Of a stretch of 61,378 bases of DNA, positions 43,548 to 52,476 are shown piece by piece. Position numbers and translations under genes: made by a program. The notes beneath the pieces are model-generated. The model was not told where the DNA came from. It worked only from the letters and a program-made list of their open reading frames with translations, and searched no databases. Source of the DNA: Acidobacteriota bacterium (GTDB lineage Bacteria; Acidobacteriota; Terriglobia; Bryobacterales; Bryobacteraceae); the NCBI GenBank assembly GCA_018268715.1, contig JAFDVZ010000001.1, positions 122,714 through 184,091 on the forward strand. Reading direction: 5' to 3'. Positions within the stretch are counted from its first letter, which is position 1. Every line of letters begins with the position of its first letter.

Positions 43548-45581
43548 ATGCCGGTCGCCGATTCCGACGTCTACAAAACCCTCTTCGACCTCTCCCACGC
43601 CATCGCCGGCCACACCGACCTCGAAACCCTCTGTAACGCCCTCGCCGCCGCCCTCCGCCGCGTCGTCGCCTTCGATTTCCTGGGCCTCATGCTCCACGAT
43701 CCCGCCCGCAATCAGTTGCGCGTCCACGCCGTCAGCGCCGCCCACCCTTATAAGGACCGCCCCATCTGCGTCGACTGCGGTGACGATCACGCCGGCGCCT
43801 GGGTCTTTCGGGAACAGAAGCCCCTGGTCCTGTCCCCCGTGGCCGACGACCCCCGCTGGGGCGCCGCCGCCCGCGAAGCCCTTGAGGAGGACCGTGTCCG
43901 CGCCCTCACATTGGTGCCCCTTTCGAACGGCGACCGCCGCCTCGGCATCCTCGGCTTCGGCTTCACCCAGCTCTTTGAACCCGATCCCGAAGCGCTCGCC
44001 TTCCTCGGCCGCGTCGCCTCGGAAGTGGCTGTATCCGTGGATGGTTACCTCACCCGCCAGGCGCTGATGCTAGAGCGCGACCGCATTCGCGCGCTCTTTG
44101 AGATCACCAGCGCACTGGTGTCGAAGCTGCCCATGGACGAGTTGTTCGGCGCCATCGCCGAGCAGTTGAACCGCGTGGTGGCCTTCGACTTCGCCCTGGT
44201 CACGCTGCTCGACAAAAACACCGGCGAGGTCCACCTGGGCGCCGTCCGCTCCCCCAGCGGGCACACCATCGAGTTCGAGGAGCGTTCCGGCCGCCCCGAA
44301 GGCCTGCCCCTCGGCGAGGCCCTCGCCACCGGCAAGCCCGTGGTCACCCTGGGGATGGATTTTGAACGGTTTCCGTCGCCCCTCTACCGCAAGTACTCGG
44401 GCCTCGGCATCCACGCCAGTTGCTCGATTCCGCTCATCAGCGCCAACGGCCCGGTGGGCGGCTTCGACCTGGCCCGCATCGCCGAGGAGCCCTTCACCCC
44501 CGAGGAGGTGGACCTGCTGCTCCAGGCCGCCCGGCAGATCGCCATCGCCGCCGAAAACGCGTTGGCTTTCCGTGAGTTAGGCGAAATGAGGGACAAGCTC
44601 GCCAACGAGAAACTGTACCTGGAGGACGAGATCCGCTTCGATCAGAACGCCGGCACGATGGTGGGGGAAAGCCCCGCCTTCCAGGCCGTTCTGAGGAGCC
44701 TCCAAGTGGTGGCCGCCACCGACGCCACCGTACTGATCGAAGGGGAAACCGGCACCGGCAAGGAGTTGATCGCCCGCGCCATCCACGACCTGAGCGGCCG
44801 CGGCAAGCGGTCGTTTATTAAGGTGAACTGCGCCGCCATCCCGGCCGCCTTGCTCGAAAGCGAGCTGTTCGGCCACGAAAAGGGCTCCTTCACCGGGGCC
44901 TTCGCCCAGAAGATCGGCCGCTTCGAAGTGGCGCACCAGGGGACGCTGTTTCTCGACGAAATCGGCGAGATCCCGCTGGAGCTACAGCCGAAGCTGTTGC
45001 GGGCCTTGCAGGAGCAGGAGTTCGAGCGGCTGGGCGGCAACCGCACCATCCGCACCGACATCCGCTTCCTGGCCGCCACCAATCGCAGCCTGAAGCAGAT
45101 GGTGGAGGAGGGCAAGTTTCGCGGCGACCTGTACTATCGCCTGCACGTGTTCCCACTCTCGGTCCCGCCCCTGCGCGAACGCCGGGAGGACATCCCGCTG
45201 CTGGTCCGCTACTTCACGCAGAAGCACGCCAAGCGCATGAACCGGCCCATCGAGACCATCCCGTCCGAAGTCATGGATGCGCTCGCCGCCTACGACTGGC
45301 CGGGCAACATCCGGGAACTGCAGAACGTCATCGAACGGTCCGTGATCCTCAGCCCAGGCAGCGTGTTACGGGTGGCGCCGGGCGACTTCACCCGCTCCAC
45401 GGACCCGCCCAGGCGCCAGCGTCTGACCGGGTCCGAGGAGCGCGACCGCATCCTTCAGGCGCTGCGGGCCTCGACCGGCAAGGTCTCCGGCGCCGACGGC
45501 GCGGCGGCCCGGCTGGGGTTGCGGCGCACCACGCTCCAATCCCGCATGAAGAAGTTGGGTATCTCTCGCGAATACCGGTAG
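43548..45581 (+). CDS. Sigma-54-dependent activator with two GAF domains
   Basis: A 677-residue enhancer-binding protein: GAF domain 1 (about 5-165), GAF domain 2 (about 180-340), a short helix, AAA+ domain (about 360-595) and Fis-type HTH ([20 protein letters not shown]). Walker A GETGTGKE, sigma-54 contact loop GSFTGA (Ser for the usual Ala), Walker [11 protein letters not shown], arginine region [11 protein letters not shown]. The GAF domains would sense a small ligand, cyclic nucleotide or redox signal and release the AAA+ domain. FhlA/NorR-like layout. It probably drives the sigma-54 promoter at 45914-45928 just downstream. Start [12 protein letters not shown] chosen because upstream in-frame residues are non-coding in character. 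Confidence 0.92.
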   Translation: MPVADSDVYKTLFDLSHAIAGHTDLETLCNALAAALRRVVAFDFLGLMLHDPARNQLRVHAVSAAHPYKDRPICVDCGDDHAGAWVFREQKPLVLSPVADDPRWGAAAREALEEDRVRALTLVPLSNGDRRLGILGFGFTQLFEPDPEALAFLGRVASEVAVSVDGYLTRQALMLERDRIRALFEITSALVSKLPMDELFGAIAEQLNRVVAFDFALVTLLDKNTGEVHLGAVRSPSGHTIEFEERSGRPEGLPLGEALATGKPVVTLGMDFERFPSPLYRKYSGLGIHASCSIPLISANGPVGGFDLARIAEEPFTPEEVDLLLQAARQIAIAAENALAFRELGEMRDKLANEKLYLEDEIRFDQNAGTMVGESPAFQAVLRSLQVVAATDATVLIEGETGTGKELIARAIHDLSGRGKRSFIKVNCAAIPAALLESELFGHEKGSFTGAFAQKIGRFEVAHQGTLFLDEIGEIPLELQPKLLRALQEQEFERLGGNRTIRTDIRFLAATNRSLKQMVEEGKFRGDLYYRLHVFPLSVPPLRERREDIPLLVRYFTQKHAKRMNRPIETIPSEVMDALAAYDWPGNIRELQNVIERSVILSPGSVLRVAPGDFTRSTDPPRRQRLTGSEERDRILQALRASTGKVSGADGAAARLGLRRTTLQSRMKKLGISREYR

Positions 45582-45868
45582 ACGCTGTCGATCTGGCAAC
45601 GGCCGGAACGCACCAGCACCCGGCTCAGGCGCGGCATCGAAACGCGCGACGCGTGCAGTCGCACACCCCGGTTGGCGAGCCGGCACAGCAACGTCCGGCA
45701 GATCTCATCGATGGGCTCAAGCCCGGCCAGGAACACATGGACCCGTTGGCCGCGCGCCAGCGCCTCGGTGCAGGCGTCCTCGGCGGCGCTGAAATGGCGG
45801 GCCTCGATGTGGCCGTCAAAGGCGAGTAAGGTCCGCGTTCGGTTCTCGAGTCGGCTGATTCGGAACAT
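45455..45868 (-). CDS. STAS-like small protein with 3' end antisense to the activator gene
   Basis: A 137-residue ORF. Its first 85 residues ([20 protein letters not shown], then [20 protein letters not shown] and [14 protein letters not shown]) are paralogous to the 43103-43333 product. The last 42 codons run antisense through the 3' end of the sigma-54 activator gene, covering its HTH. Paralogues end shortly after the conserved part, so the tail is probably acquired through loss of a stop or a rearrangement. Transcription of one gene would oppose the other. Divergent from the sigma-54 promoter and TolC remnant. Confidence 0.65.
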   Translation of the reverse strand: MFRISRLENRTRTLLAFDGHIEARHFSAAEDACTEALARGQRVHVFLAGLEPIDEICRTLLCRLANRGVRLHASRVSMPRLSRVLVRSGRCQIDSVYRYSREIPNFFMRDWSVVRRNPSRAAAPSAPETLPVEARSA

Positions 45869-45913
45869 GCCCGTTTAGATGCATGCCGCGGTCCATTCGC
45901 GCCGGATGGGGTT

Positions 45914-45928
45914 TGGCCGTTCGGTTGC
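45914..45928 (+). promoter_or_regulatory. Sigma-54 (-24/-12) promoter
   Basis: TGGCCGTTCGGTTGC has GG at 45915-45916 and GC at 45927-45928 with the required spacing, matching TGGC-N7-TTGC of the sigma-54 consensus. Start of transcription is expected near 45940, 20 bases before the TolC remnant ATG. A sigma-54 activator gene lies immediately upstream. Confidence 0.75.
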
Positions 45929-45958
45929 CTTTTCGTCGTCCGAGAGACAACGTAACCG

Positions 45959-46211
45959 ATGTTCAAGTTTTCACCCTCCATTAGGTTCTTCGCCGCCATT
46001 GCGATCGGCTCGGCGGCGTTCGCCCAGTCCGGCGGCGCCTCCGGGCTGACCCTCCGCCAGGCGATGGAGAGCGCGCTCGGCAATCACCTGGAAGTGCGCC
46101 TCGCCGAGGAGCGCGTCACCGAGTCGCGCGCCCGCCAGGGGATAGCTCGTGTGCTTCCCGCTGATCTGGCTGATCCGGAATGTCGCGGCCAAGGGGGCGG
46201 CGGTCCACTGA
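45959..46211 (+). pseudogene. Deletion scar: 5' end of a TolC-type gene joined to the 3' end of a permease gene
   Basis: The ORF from 45959 begins with a signal peptide (FFAAIAIGSAAFAQ) and LTLRQAMESALGNHLEVRLA followed by EERVTESRARQGIAR, the typical N-terminus of TolC-family outer-membrane efflux proteins. Similarity stops near 46148 after about 63 codons. From 46149 a different frame reads VCFPLIWLIRNVAAKGAAVH and stops at 46211, which looks like the last helix and tail of an MFS (DHA2/EmrB-like) permease. A deletion between a tolC and a permease gene of one efflux operon would give this. The second identification is based on about 20 residues and is tentative. Confidence 0.6.
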
Positions 46212-46262
46212 GCTTTTCGCGAACGGGGAGAACTTTTTCCGGACATCTTCGTCTGAAAAGAC

Positions 46263-48674
46263 ATGGGCTTTCTTCAGGATCTGCGCCTGGCGGCGCGAGC
46301 GCTGGCGCATTCGCGGGGATTCACGGCGGTGGCGGTGGCGACGCTCGCGCTGGGAATCGGCGCGAACACGGCCATCTTCTCACTGGTGAACGCGGTGCTG
46401 TTGCGGCCGCTGCCGTATGCCGAGCCGGACCGGCTGGCGCTGGTGTGGGAGAGCGCTCCGTTCTTTGGACTGCACGACAGCCCGGTGTCGCCGGCCAACT
46501 ATACGGATTGGAAGGCGCGGGCGCGGTCGTTCGAGGAGATGGGCGGGCTGGAGACGACGGGCTACAAGCTGGCGGGGGACGGTCCGCCGGAGCTGGTCCA
46601 CGGCGCGGAGGTGACGGCGGGAGTGTTGCGGGCGCTGCGGATCCAGCCGATGCTGGGGCGCATCTTCCGCGACGATGAGGACCGGCTGGATGCGCCGAAG
46701 ACGGCGATTATCGGCGAGGCGTTGTGGCGACGGCGGTTCGGCGCGGATCCGGCGATCGTGGGCAAGACGATCCGGCTGGACGAAGACCGGCATACCGTGG
46801 TGGGGGTGCTGGCGGCGGGCACGGAGCCGCCGTCGCAGTATCACGGCGAGTTGGACGAGATCTGGACGCCGCTGGGGGCGAGCTACACGGCCAGGCAGTG
46901 GAACGAACGGGGGCGACACAACTGGATGGTAGTGGCGCGCCTGAAGCCGGGCGTGACGCTGGGGCAGGCCGACGCCGAGATGCGGTCGATCGGCGAGGCG
47001 CTGGCGCGCGAGTATCCCGACACCAACCGGAAGGTGGGCGCCTTTGTCGCGCCTCTGCGGGACCACTTCGTACAGGGCAGCCGGAGGTTGCTGGCGCTGC
47101 TGCTGGGCACGGTGCTGTTTGTGCTGTTGATCGCCTGCGCGAACCTGGCGAACCTGATGCTGTCGCGGGCGCTGGGCCGCCGCAAGGAGGTGGCCGTGCG
47201 CGCCGCACTGGGGGCCGGAGCGTGGCGGATGGCTCGGCAGTTCCTGTGTGAGAGCCTGCTGATCGCCGCCATGGGAGCGGCGCTGGGGGTGGCGCTGGCC
47301 CGCTCGACGTTCGGGCTGCTGGCGCGCCTGGCGCCGGGCGACATGGCGGGGCTGCGGACGCTCTCGGTGGATGGCCGGGTGTTGCTGTTCACGACCGGCC
47401 TGGCGGTGCTGGCCGCCTTCGCCACGGGGCTTGTGCCGCTGGTTCAAGCGCGGCGGGTGGATCTGATCGATTCGTTGAAGCAGAGCTCGCGGACGCTGGC
47501 CGGGTCGGGCTCCACCCGGACGCGGGCCGTGCTGGCGGGGGCGGAGGTGGCGCTGGCGTTCATGCTGGTGATCGGCGCCGCGCTGCTGATGCGCACCTTT
47601 GCCAACGTCCGGGGGGCGGAGGTGGGCTTCCGCACCGATCACGTGCTGACGGTCGGGATTCCCCGGTGGGGCGGCAAGCGGCCCACTCCGGCCGAGGTGA
47701 CGCGGTGGCAGGGCGAGGTGCTGCGGCGTGTGACGGCGATTCCGGGCGTGCGATCGGCGGGCTTCACCAACCACGTGCCGATTGTGTTCAAGGGCGATAT
47801 TTCGGGCGTCAACGGCGAAGGGCGGGCCAGTGAGGACGGCGTGCAGGCCCGCAGCCGCGCAGCCGGGCCGGGCTACCTGGAGACGCTGGGGATCCCGGTG
47901 GTGCGCGGACGGGGCATCGGAGGGGAAGACGTGGATGGCGCGCCGCGGGTGGTGGTGATCAACGAGACGCTGGCGCGGGAGTTGTGGCCGGGACAGGATG
48001 CGCTGGGGCGCCGGGTGATCTTCGGATCCGGCAGTTCGGCGCCGGTGGTGGGCGTCACCCGCGACATCCGGCAGGATGGCCTGGATAAGGCGCCGAAACC
48101 CGAGTACTACATTTCCACTTTGCAGGCGCCGTTTCATCCGGGGGCGCTGGCGATCCACACCTCGGTGGAGCCCGCGAGCGTCGCGAGCGCGGTCCGGCAG
48201 GCGGTCTGGAGTGTGGATCCGGAACAGCCGGTGATCGATGTGTTCACGATGGAGCAGATCCTGGACAAAGAGGTCTCCCAACGGTGGATCCAGAAGACGC
48301 TGCTGGCGGGCTTTGCGGCCCTGGCGCTGCTGCTGGCGGCCATCGGGCTGTATGGAGTGCTGGCGCACACGGTGGGCGAGCGGCTGCCGGAGTTCGGCGT
48401 GCGGATGGCGCTGGGAGCGTCGCCGGGCGGGCTGCTCGGCGCGGTGGTGGCGCGCGGGCTGGGGCTGACGGCGGCCGGACTGGCGGCGGGCGGATTGGGC
48501 GCGATGGCGCTGTCGCGGGGCCTGTCCTCGTTCCTGTACGGGGTGAAGGCGACCGACCCGTTGACCTATGCGCTGGCGGGCGGGGTGCTGCTGGCGACGG
48601 CGGCGCTTGCCAGTTACCTGCCGGGACGGCGGGCGATGCGCGTGGATCCGGCCGTCGCGTTGCGCCAGGAGTGA
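46263..48674 (+). CDS. ADOP-family ABC transporter permease (MacB/FtsX-like, duplicated)
   Basis: An 803-residue membrane protein with the layout of acidobacterial duplicated orphan permeases: N-terminal motif DLRLAARALAHSRGFTAVAV then TLALGIGANTAIFSLVNAVL, a periplasmic MacB-type domain, an FtsX core of three helices (LLALLLGTVLFVLLIACANL, RRKEVAVRAALGAGAWRMAR), a further helix, then a second periplasmic domain and FtsX core ending MALGASPGGLLG and GRRAMRVDPAVALRQE. No ATP-binding domain is fused or adjacent. These proteins occur in large numbers in Acidobacteriota, usually beside padR; here it lies behind a TolC remnant and a sigma-54 promoter. The substrate is unknown. Converges with the next gene 4 bases downstream. 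Confidence 0.93.
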   Translation: MGFLQDLRLAARALAHSRGFTAVAVATLALGIGANTAIFSLVNAVLLRPLPYAEPDRLALVWESAPFFGLHDSPVSPANYTDWKARARSFEEMGGLETTGYKLAGDGPPELVHGAEVTAGVLRALRIQPMLGRIFRDDEDRLDAPKTAIIGEALWRRRFGADPAIVGKTIRLDEDRHTVVGVLAAGTEPPSQYHGELDEIWTPLGASYTARQWNERGRHNWMVVARLKPGVTLGQADAEMRSIGEALAREYPDTNRKVGAFVAPLRDHFVQGSRRLLALLLGTVLFVLLIACANLANLMLSRALGRRKEVAVRAALGAGAWRMARQFLCESLLIAAMGAALGVALARSTFGLLARLAPGDMAGLRTLSVDGRVLLFTTGLAVLAAFATGLVPLVQARRVDLIDSLKQSSRTLAGSGSTRTRAVLAGAEVALAFMLVIGAALLMRTFANVRGAEVGFRTDHVLTVGIPRWGGKRPTPAEVTRWQGEVLRRVTAIPGVRSAGFTNHVPIVFKGDISGVNGEGRASEDGVQARSRAAGPGYLETLGIPVVRGRGIGGEDVDGAPRVVVINETLARELWPGQDALGRRVIFGSGSSAPVVGVTRDIRQDGLDKAPKPEYYISTLQAPFHPGALAIHTSVEPASVASAVRQAVWSVDPEQPVIDVFTMEQILDKEVSQRWIQKTLLAGFAALALLLAAIGLYGVLAHTVGERLPEFGVRMALGASPGGLLGAVVARGLGLTAAGLAAGGLGAMALSRGLSSFLYGVKATDPLTYALAGGVLLATAALASYLPGRRAMRVDPAVALRQE

Positions 48675-48678
48675 GGCT

Positions 48679-49455
48679 TCAGGGCTTGGGTGCGACCTCC
48701 TCTCCGAACCGGATGGTGGAGTCGACGACGAAGACGTGGTTCGCCTCATCGAGCGGCCGCAACATCTGCAGAACGATGGCGTCGCCGGAGGTGCGCAGGC
48801 GCAGGCTGCCCGGATAATCGGCCAGGGCGAAGCGCCGCGCGCCGAACGGCGGGATTTGCACGTCGGATTCGCTGGAGCAGACGGGACGGTATTCGACCTC
48901 GCCGCCTTTGCGCGCCGCCGTGTAGTAGCCGGCGGCCGAGGCGCATAGCCTGGCGCGGGCGGGCTTTGGCGCCGCGTTCACCAGCAGGATGACGGCGCCT
49001 TCGGTCCGGCGTCCGGCGTCCTCCGAATACCAGGGGCTATGCAACGGGTAGGCGGCCCGGCGGCTGACCTCGCGAAGCTGGTTGCCGGCCTGGCAGGCGG
49101 TGGACCCGCTGACGGCGATGCGCGGCGGACCGTCCTCATCGAGCGGCTCCCGGACGCGGACCCAGGCGTCGGTCTCCGAGTCCTCGATGCGGAGCCGGAG
49201 GGCGGCGGATTCGCCCGCCGCGAGTTTCAGGCGCATGCCGGGGCGGTCTTCAAACGGCGCGAGGGCGCCGTCGGAACGGTGACCCTCCACCTCGACGACC
49301 ATGGGCCGGTCCGCCAGGTTTCGCAGGGTGATGGTGGAGGAGCAGGCGGGGCCGTATTCGAGCGCCGGCACCACGGTTTCGAGAATGCGTTGGGGTGGTG
49401 ACGCGGCGTTCGCCAGGCCGAGCCAGAGCAGCAGAATCGTCGCGGGCGCACGCAC
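48679..49455 (-). CDS. Secreted beta-rich protein, unknown function
   Basis: A 258-residue exported protein with signal peptide (MRAPATILLLWLGLANAAS). The mature part looks like two immunoglobulin-like beta domains: one around SSTITLRNLADRPMVVEVEG and a second around GAVILLVNAAPKPARARLCA; both resemble the domain used in bacterial secreted proteins with N-R-x-V text, ending in ALADYPGSLRLRTSGDAIVL. Cys residues near 38, 120, 171 and 192 could form disulfides. No enzyme motif is seen. It lies 43 bases downstream of the HEAT-repeat gene on the same strand. Similar proteins are frequent in Acidobacteriota. Confidence 0.65.
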   Translation of the reverse strand: MRAPATILLLWLGLANAASPPQRILETVVPALEYGPACSSTITLRNLADRPMVVEVEGHRSDGALAPFEDRPGMRLKLAAGESAALRLRIEDSETDAWVRVREPLDEDGPPRIAVSGSTACQAGNQLREVSRRAAYPLHSPWYSEDAGRRTEGAVILLVNAAPKPARARLCASAAGYYTAARKGGEVEYRPVCSSESDVQIPPFGARRFALADYPGSLRLRTSGDAIVLQMLRPLDEANHVFVVDSTIRFGEEVAPKP

Positions 49456-49498
49456 GGTAGTCTATCGGCGGAAATGGGCCGGAACGTTTAGGCTGGGT

Positions 49499-50635
49499 TC
49501 AGGCGGCGAGGGCCGCGGGCCAATCGCCGATGCCGTTCGGCGCGATGACGGTCAGGGCGGTGACCGGGGCGGGGGGATTGGCCAGGGAAATGGCGTAGTC
49601 CGCCGAGGTCGGAGTGTAGCGAGCGTCCTCGATGTTGACCGGTTCGCCGGCGTTGGTAAGGATGAACGCGGTCGGCTTCAGGTTCGGCTGAGGTTCCCCA
49701 GCGGCGTCGAGGACGCTTGCACGGAAGCCCTCCAGCGGTTCCCCGGCGAGGATCACCGTGAGGTTCGAAGACTTTCGCAATTCGCTGATTCTACGACGGA
49801 TACGCACCAGGGCCCGGAGAGCGTTCTGGCGCGGCGCGCCGGGGTCCCCCGTGACCATCCGTTCCAATGTCCGAACGAAGCGGGGATCCTGGGATTGTCC
49901 CATGGCGTAGGCCGCGGCGGCGCGGAACATGGGGTCCGCGTTGGCCGACATCTGGACGGCGATGCGGACGGCGGCGAGCGAGCCCGCGCGGTACAGTCCT
50001 ACGATGCCGTTGGCCGCCACGCGGTGGTGACGGTCCTCGGTGGCGGCGAGGAACAACTCCTGGACGTCGGGCGAATCATCGCCCCAAAACGACTCCACGG
50101 CGTTGGCGCGTATGCGCGGGTCAGGGTCGGCGAGTCGCTGCTCGAGCCAGTCCAGACGGCGCAGCAGACGGCCGGCGATCAGCGTGCATTTCGAGCGGAC
50201 CCGCGGGTCGTGGTGGCGGAGCAATTGGGTGAGCAATGGGTGCAGGCGCGGCCCGTCGGAGGCCTCCGAGACAATCTCCAGGACGCGCAGCGCCAGCGCC
50301 GGCGAGCAGTCCCCGGCGCCGCCGACGCTCTGGGCGTGGCGAAGCAACTGCTGATCGAGAGACGGATTCATGGGTCGCAGGCGCCGGGCAAGATCCGCGG
50401 CGTCAGGGGCGGCGAGAATCTCCGGATTGGCCAGCCGTTCGACGATCCGCAGGCGTGTGGCGATCAGTTCGAGCACCAGGGGCAGGGCCGGGGTGGCCTT
50501 GATTTGGGGAAACGCGGCCACGGCCTGGTCGACGAAGGCGTCCGGATTCGACTTCTGAAACAGGCGCAGTTCGGGCGCCAACTCCGCCGGGGAGTCGCCA
50601 AACTCGCCTATCAAATGGATAAGTCGATCTGACAT
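49499..50635 (-). CDS. HEAT-repeat protein
   Basis: A 378-residue soluble protein. Residues about 40-285 are built of helical pairs of HEAT/PBS-lyase type, for example HDPRVRSKCTLIAGRLLRRL, ADPDPRIRANAVESFW, TEDRHHRVAANGIVGLYRAG and ANADPMFRAAAAYAMGQSQD. The last 85 residues are beta-rich and have no clear match. HEAT arrays are protein-interaction surfaces, so this is likely an adaptor. No signal peptide is seen at this start. It is on the same strand as the secreted protein gene downstream. A decayed HEAT gene occurs at 22580-22946. Confidence 0.8.
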   Translation of the reverse strand: MSDRLIHLIGEFGDSPAELAPELRLFQKSNPDAFVDQAVAAFPQIKATPALPLVLELIATRLRIVERLANPEILAAPDAADLARRLRPMNPSLDQQLLRHAQSVGGAGDCSPALALRVLEIVSEASDGPRLHPLLTQLLRHHDPRVRSKCTLIAGRLLRRLDWLEQRLADPDPRIRANAVESFWGDDSPDVQELFLAATEDRHHRVAANGIVGLYRAGSLAAVRIAVQMSANADPMFRAAAAYAMGQSQDPRFVRTLERMVTGDPGAPRQNALRALVRIRRRISELRKSSNLTVILAGEPLEGFRASVLDAAGEPQPNLKPTAFILTNAGEPVNIEDARYTPTSADYAISLANPPAPVTALTVIAPNGIGDWPAALAA

Positions 50636-50720
50636 ACGTCTTGATCGATATCGGCCGATTGTGGCGATAGCTTTAGCCGGAGGGTTGGCGGACCCGGGCT
50701 CGGCGCGCCGTGGCCGGGCT

Positions 50721-51623
50721 TCAGCGAATGTGGCCGGACCTCTTCAACAGGGCGGGGAAGCCGGGCTCCTCGAGCTGGAGGAAGTTGAAGCGGCCGATGA
50801 CGCGGCCGTTTTCGAGGACAGCGGCGTGGGGCGCGGTGGTGAAGGGCGCGATGGGGCGCAAACGGTCGGTTTCAAACGACAGGCCGGCGCGGAGTCCGGT
50901 GTCCTTGAGGAAACTGGCGGCGTAGCGGGGTTCGGCCGTGGGCAGCGCGATGATGCGGGCCTGGGACCAGTCCCACTGGGCCATGCGGCGGGCGACGGCC
51001 TCGCAGTGGGTGCATTGGGGATCGAAGAAGTAGAGCAGGACGTGGCCGGTGCGCAGGGAGGCGGGCTGGCCGTCGACGAGGGCCGTTTCCGGGATGGCGG
51101 CGCGGTCGCGCAGCAGGGCGGAAAGCGGATAGGCGGCCGCCAGCAGAACCGCGACGCCCACCACGGCCGATGCCGCGAGGCGGACGCTGGCCGGGCGGCG
51201 CGACCACAGGGCGGGCGGGAGGGCGAGGAGCAGCATGACGGCGTCGCCGACGAAGAAAGCCGGCCCGACCACGCGCCGCACCCACGGGAAACAACTGCAA
51301 TCTTCGCCGAGCAGGCGGTGATAGAAGATCCCCATGTAAGCCATGAATACGACCAGCAGCAGCGCGGCGAGCCAGGCGCCCCAACGGCGGCAGGAGGGGA
51401 TGAGCAGCAGCACGGCGGTGAGCGTTTCGGCGCCGGCCACCAGGAAGGCGCCGGCGAGGCTCAACGAGGGCGGCGCGAGCAGTTGCACCATGCGCTCGGC
51501 GGTGGCGGGGAGGTCCGACGCCTTCCACAGGCCCGAGGCCAGGAAGATGGCGGCCAGCAGCAGGGAGCAAAGCGCGGCGGTCAGCCGCTTCGGGCGGGAA
51601 GAGGGAAAGTCGACAGCGGTCAT
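50721..51623 (-). CDS. MauE-like membrane protein fused to a thioredoxin-fold domain
   Basis: A 300-residue fusion. The N-terminal half has four or five helices in MauE/DoxX style (SLLLAAIFLASGLWKASDLP, LAGAFLVAGAETLTAVLLLI), with a CSC pair in GEDCSCFPWVRRVVGPAFF, as in MauE/VKOR-like redox membrane proteins. After a further helix, residues about 185-300 form a periplasmic thioredoxin-like domain with active-site-like CTHC in LYFFDPQCTHCEAV. Together they could pass electrons between a membrane Cys pair and the CTHC domain, in disulfide formation or reduction. The promoter contains a 19-bp palindrome. Start at 51623 as the only good candidate. Confidence 0.8.
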   Translation of the reverse strand: MTAVDFPSSRPKRLTAALCSLLLAAIFLASGLWKASDLPATAERMVQLLAPPSLSLAGAFLVAGAETLTAVLLLIPSCRRWGAWLAALLLVVFMAYMGIFYHRLLGEDCSCFPWVRRVVGPAFFVGDAVMLLLALPPALWSRRPASVRLAASAVVGVAVLLAAAYPLSALLRDRAAIPETALVDGQPASLRTGHVLLYFFDPQCTHCEAVARRMAQWDWSQARIIALPTAEPRYAASFLKDTGLRAGLSFETDRLRPIAPFTTAPHAAVLENGRVIGRFNFLQLEEPGFPALLKRSGHIR

Positions 51624-51664
51624 CGTGGAACTCGCGGATTGCAGCCGCCGGCGGGGCGGACGTG

Positions 51665-51693
51665 CTATAGATGTTATTTACATCTACCGTCAA
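51665..51693 (-). promoter_or_regulatory. Promoter of the MauE-thioredoxin gene with internal palindromic operator
   Basis: On the minus strand, -35 TTGACG (51693-51688) and -10 CTATAG (51670-51665) are 17 bases apart. The palindrome TAGATGTTATTTACATCTA (51668-51686; arms of 7, spacer 5) fills the space between them. A bound repressor would block this promoter and possibly the divergent racemase gene. The regulator is unknown; the ATGT...ACAT arms resemble sites of PadR- or BlaI-class repressors, and a padR gene lies 800 bases away. Confidence 0.6.
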
Positions 51694-51725
51694 CATATCA
51701 TGCTGGCGGGGGGAGGACGCAAGCT

Positions 51726-52430
51726 ATGCACCGGACGATCGCGATACTCGGGGGGATGAGCCCCGAATCGACCGTGACCTACTACGAGTTGATCACGCGG
51801 GGGTACACGGAGCGCTTCGGAGACTACGGTTATCCCGAGATCCTGATCCACAGCGTGAACTTCCAGAAGTACGTCGACTGGCAACACCAGGGGCGCTGGG
51901 ACCTGGCGGCGGAGGCGATGGCGGACGCGCTGAACCGGCTGCGGCGGGCGGGGGCGGACTTCGGGTTGATCGCCACCAACACGATGCACATCGTCTTCGA
52001 CCAGGTGCAGGCGGCGGTGCCCATGCCGCTGCTGCACATTGTCGACGTGACGGCGGAGGCGATTCGGGCGGCGGGCCTGGGGCGGGTGGCGCTGCTCGGC
52101 ACGGTGTTCACGATGCAGGGGGAGTTTTACCGGGGGCGGCTCGAGAAGGCCGGACTCCAGGTGCTGACGCCCGACCCGGCGGGCCGCAACACGGTGAACA
52201 CGATCATCTACGACGAGCTGTGCCGGGGCGTGGTTCGCGAGGAATCGCGGGCGGAATTGCTGGAGATTATCGCGAAATTGGAGAGCCAGGGCGCCGAGGG
52301 GGCGATTCTCGGCTGCACCGAACTGCCGCTGCTGGTGCGGCCCCAACATTGCTGCCTGCCGTTGTTCGATACGACGGCGTTGCATGCCCGAAAGGCGCTC
52401 GAATATGCGCTGAACGGTGTGAATTCATGA
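51726..52430 (+). CDS. Aspartate/glutamate racemase family protein, YgeA-like
   Basis: A 234-residue two-domain racemase. The opening [20 protein letters not shown] is the aspartate racemase signature. The first active-site position reads ATNTMHIV with Thr84, where most racemases have Cys; the second is ILGCTELPLL with Cys197. E. coli L-aspartate/glutamate-specific racemase (YgeA) has the same Thr/Cys pair at equivalent positions, so L-to-D interconversion with reversed preference is plausible here. D-amino acids would feed cell wall or signalling. The ribosome site is GGGGGGAGGA. Divergent from the MauE-thioredoxin gene. Confidence 0.88.
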   Translation: MHRTIAILGGMSPESTVTYYELITRGYTERFGDYGYPEILIHSVNFQKYVDWQHQGRWDLAAEAMADALNRLRRAGADFGLIATNTMHIVFDQVQAAVPMPLLHIVDVTAEAIRAAGLGRVALLGTVFTMQGEFYRGRLEKAGLQVLTPDPAGRNTVNTIIYDELCRGVVREESRAELLEIIAKLESQGAEGAILGCTELPLLVRPQHCCLPLFDTTALHARKALEYALNGVNS

Positions 52431-52476
52431 CAAACGGCTTGCGCGGGAACGCGGGCCGCTGGTAGCCTCGAATCGA

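Noticed and set aside
46380-48749. 789-codon minus-strand ORF across the ADOP permease gene
   Set aside because: Pure Arg/Gln/His/Pro-rich shadow of a recognised membrane protein.
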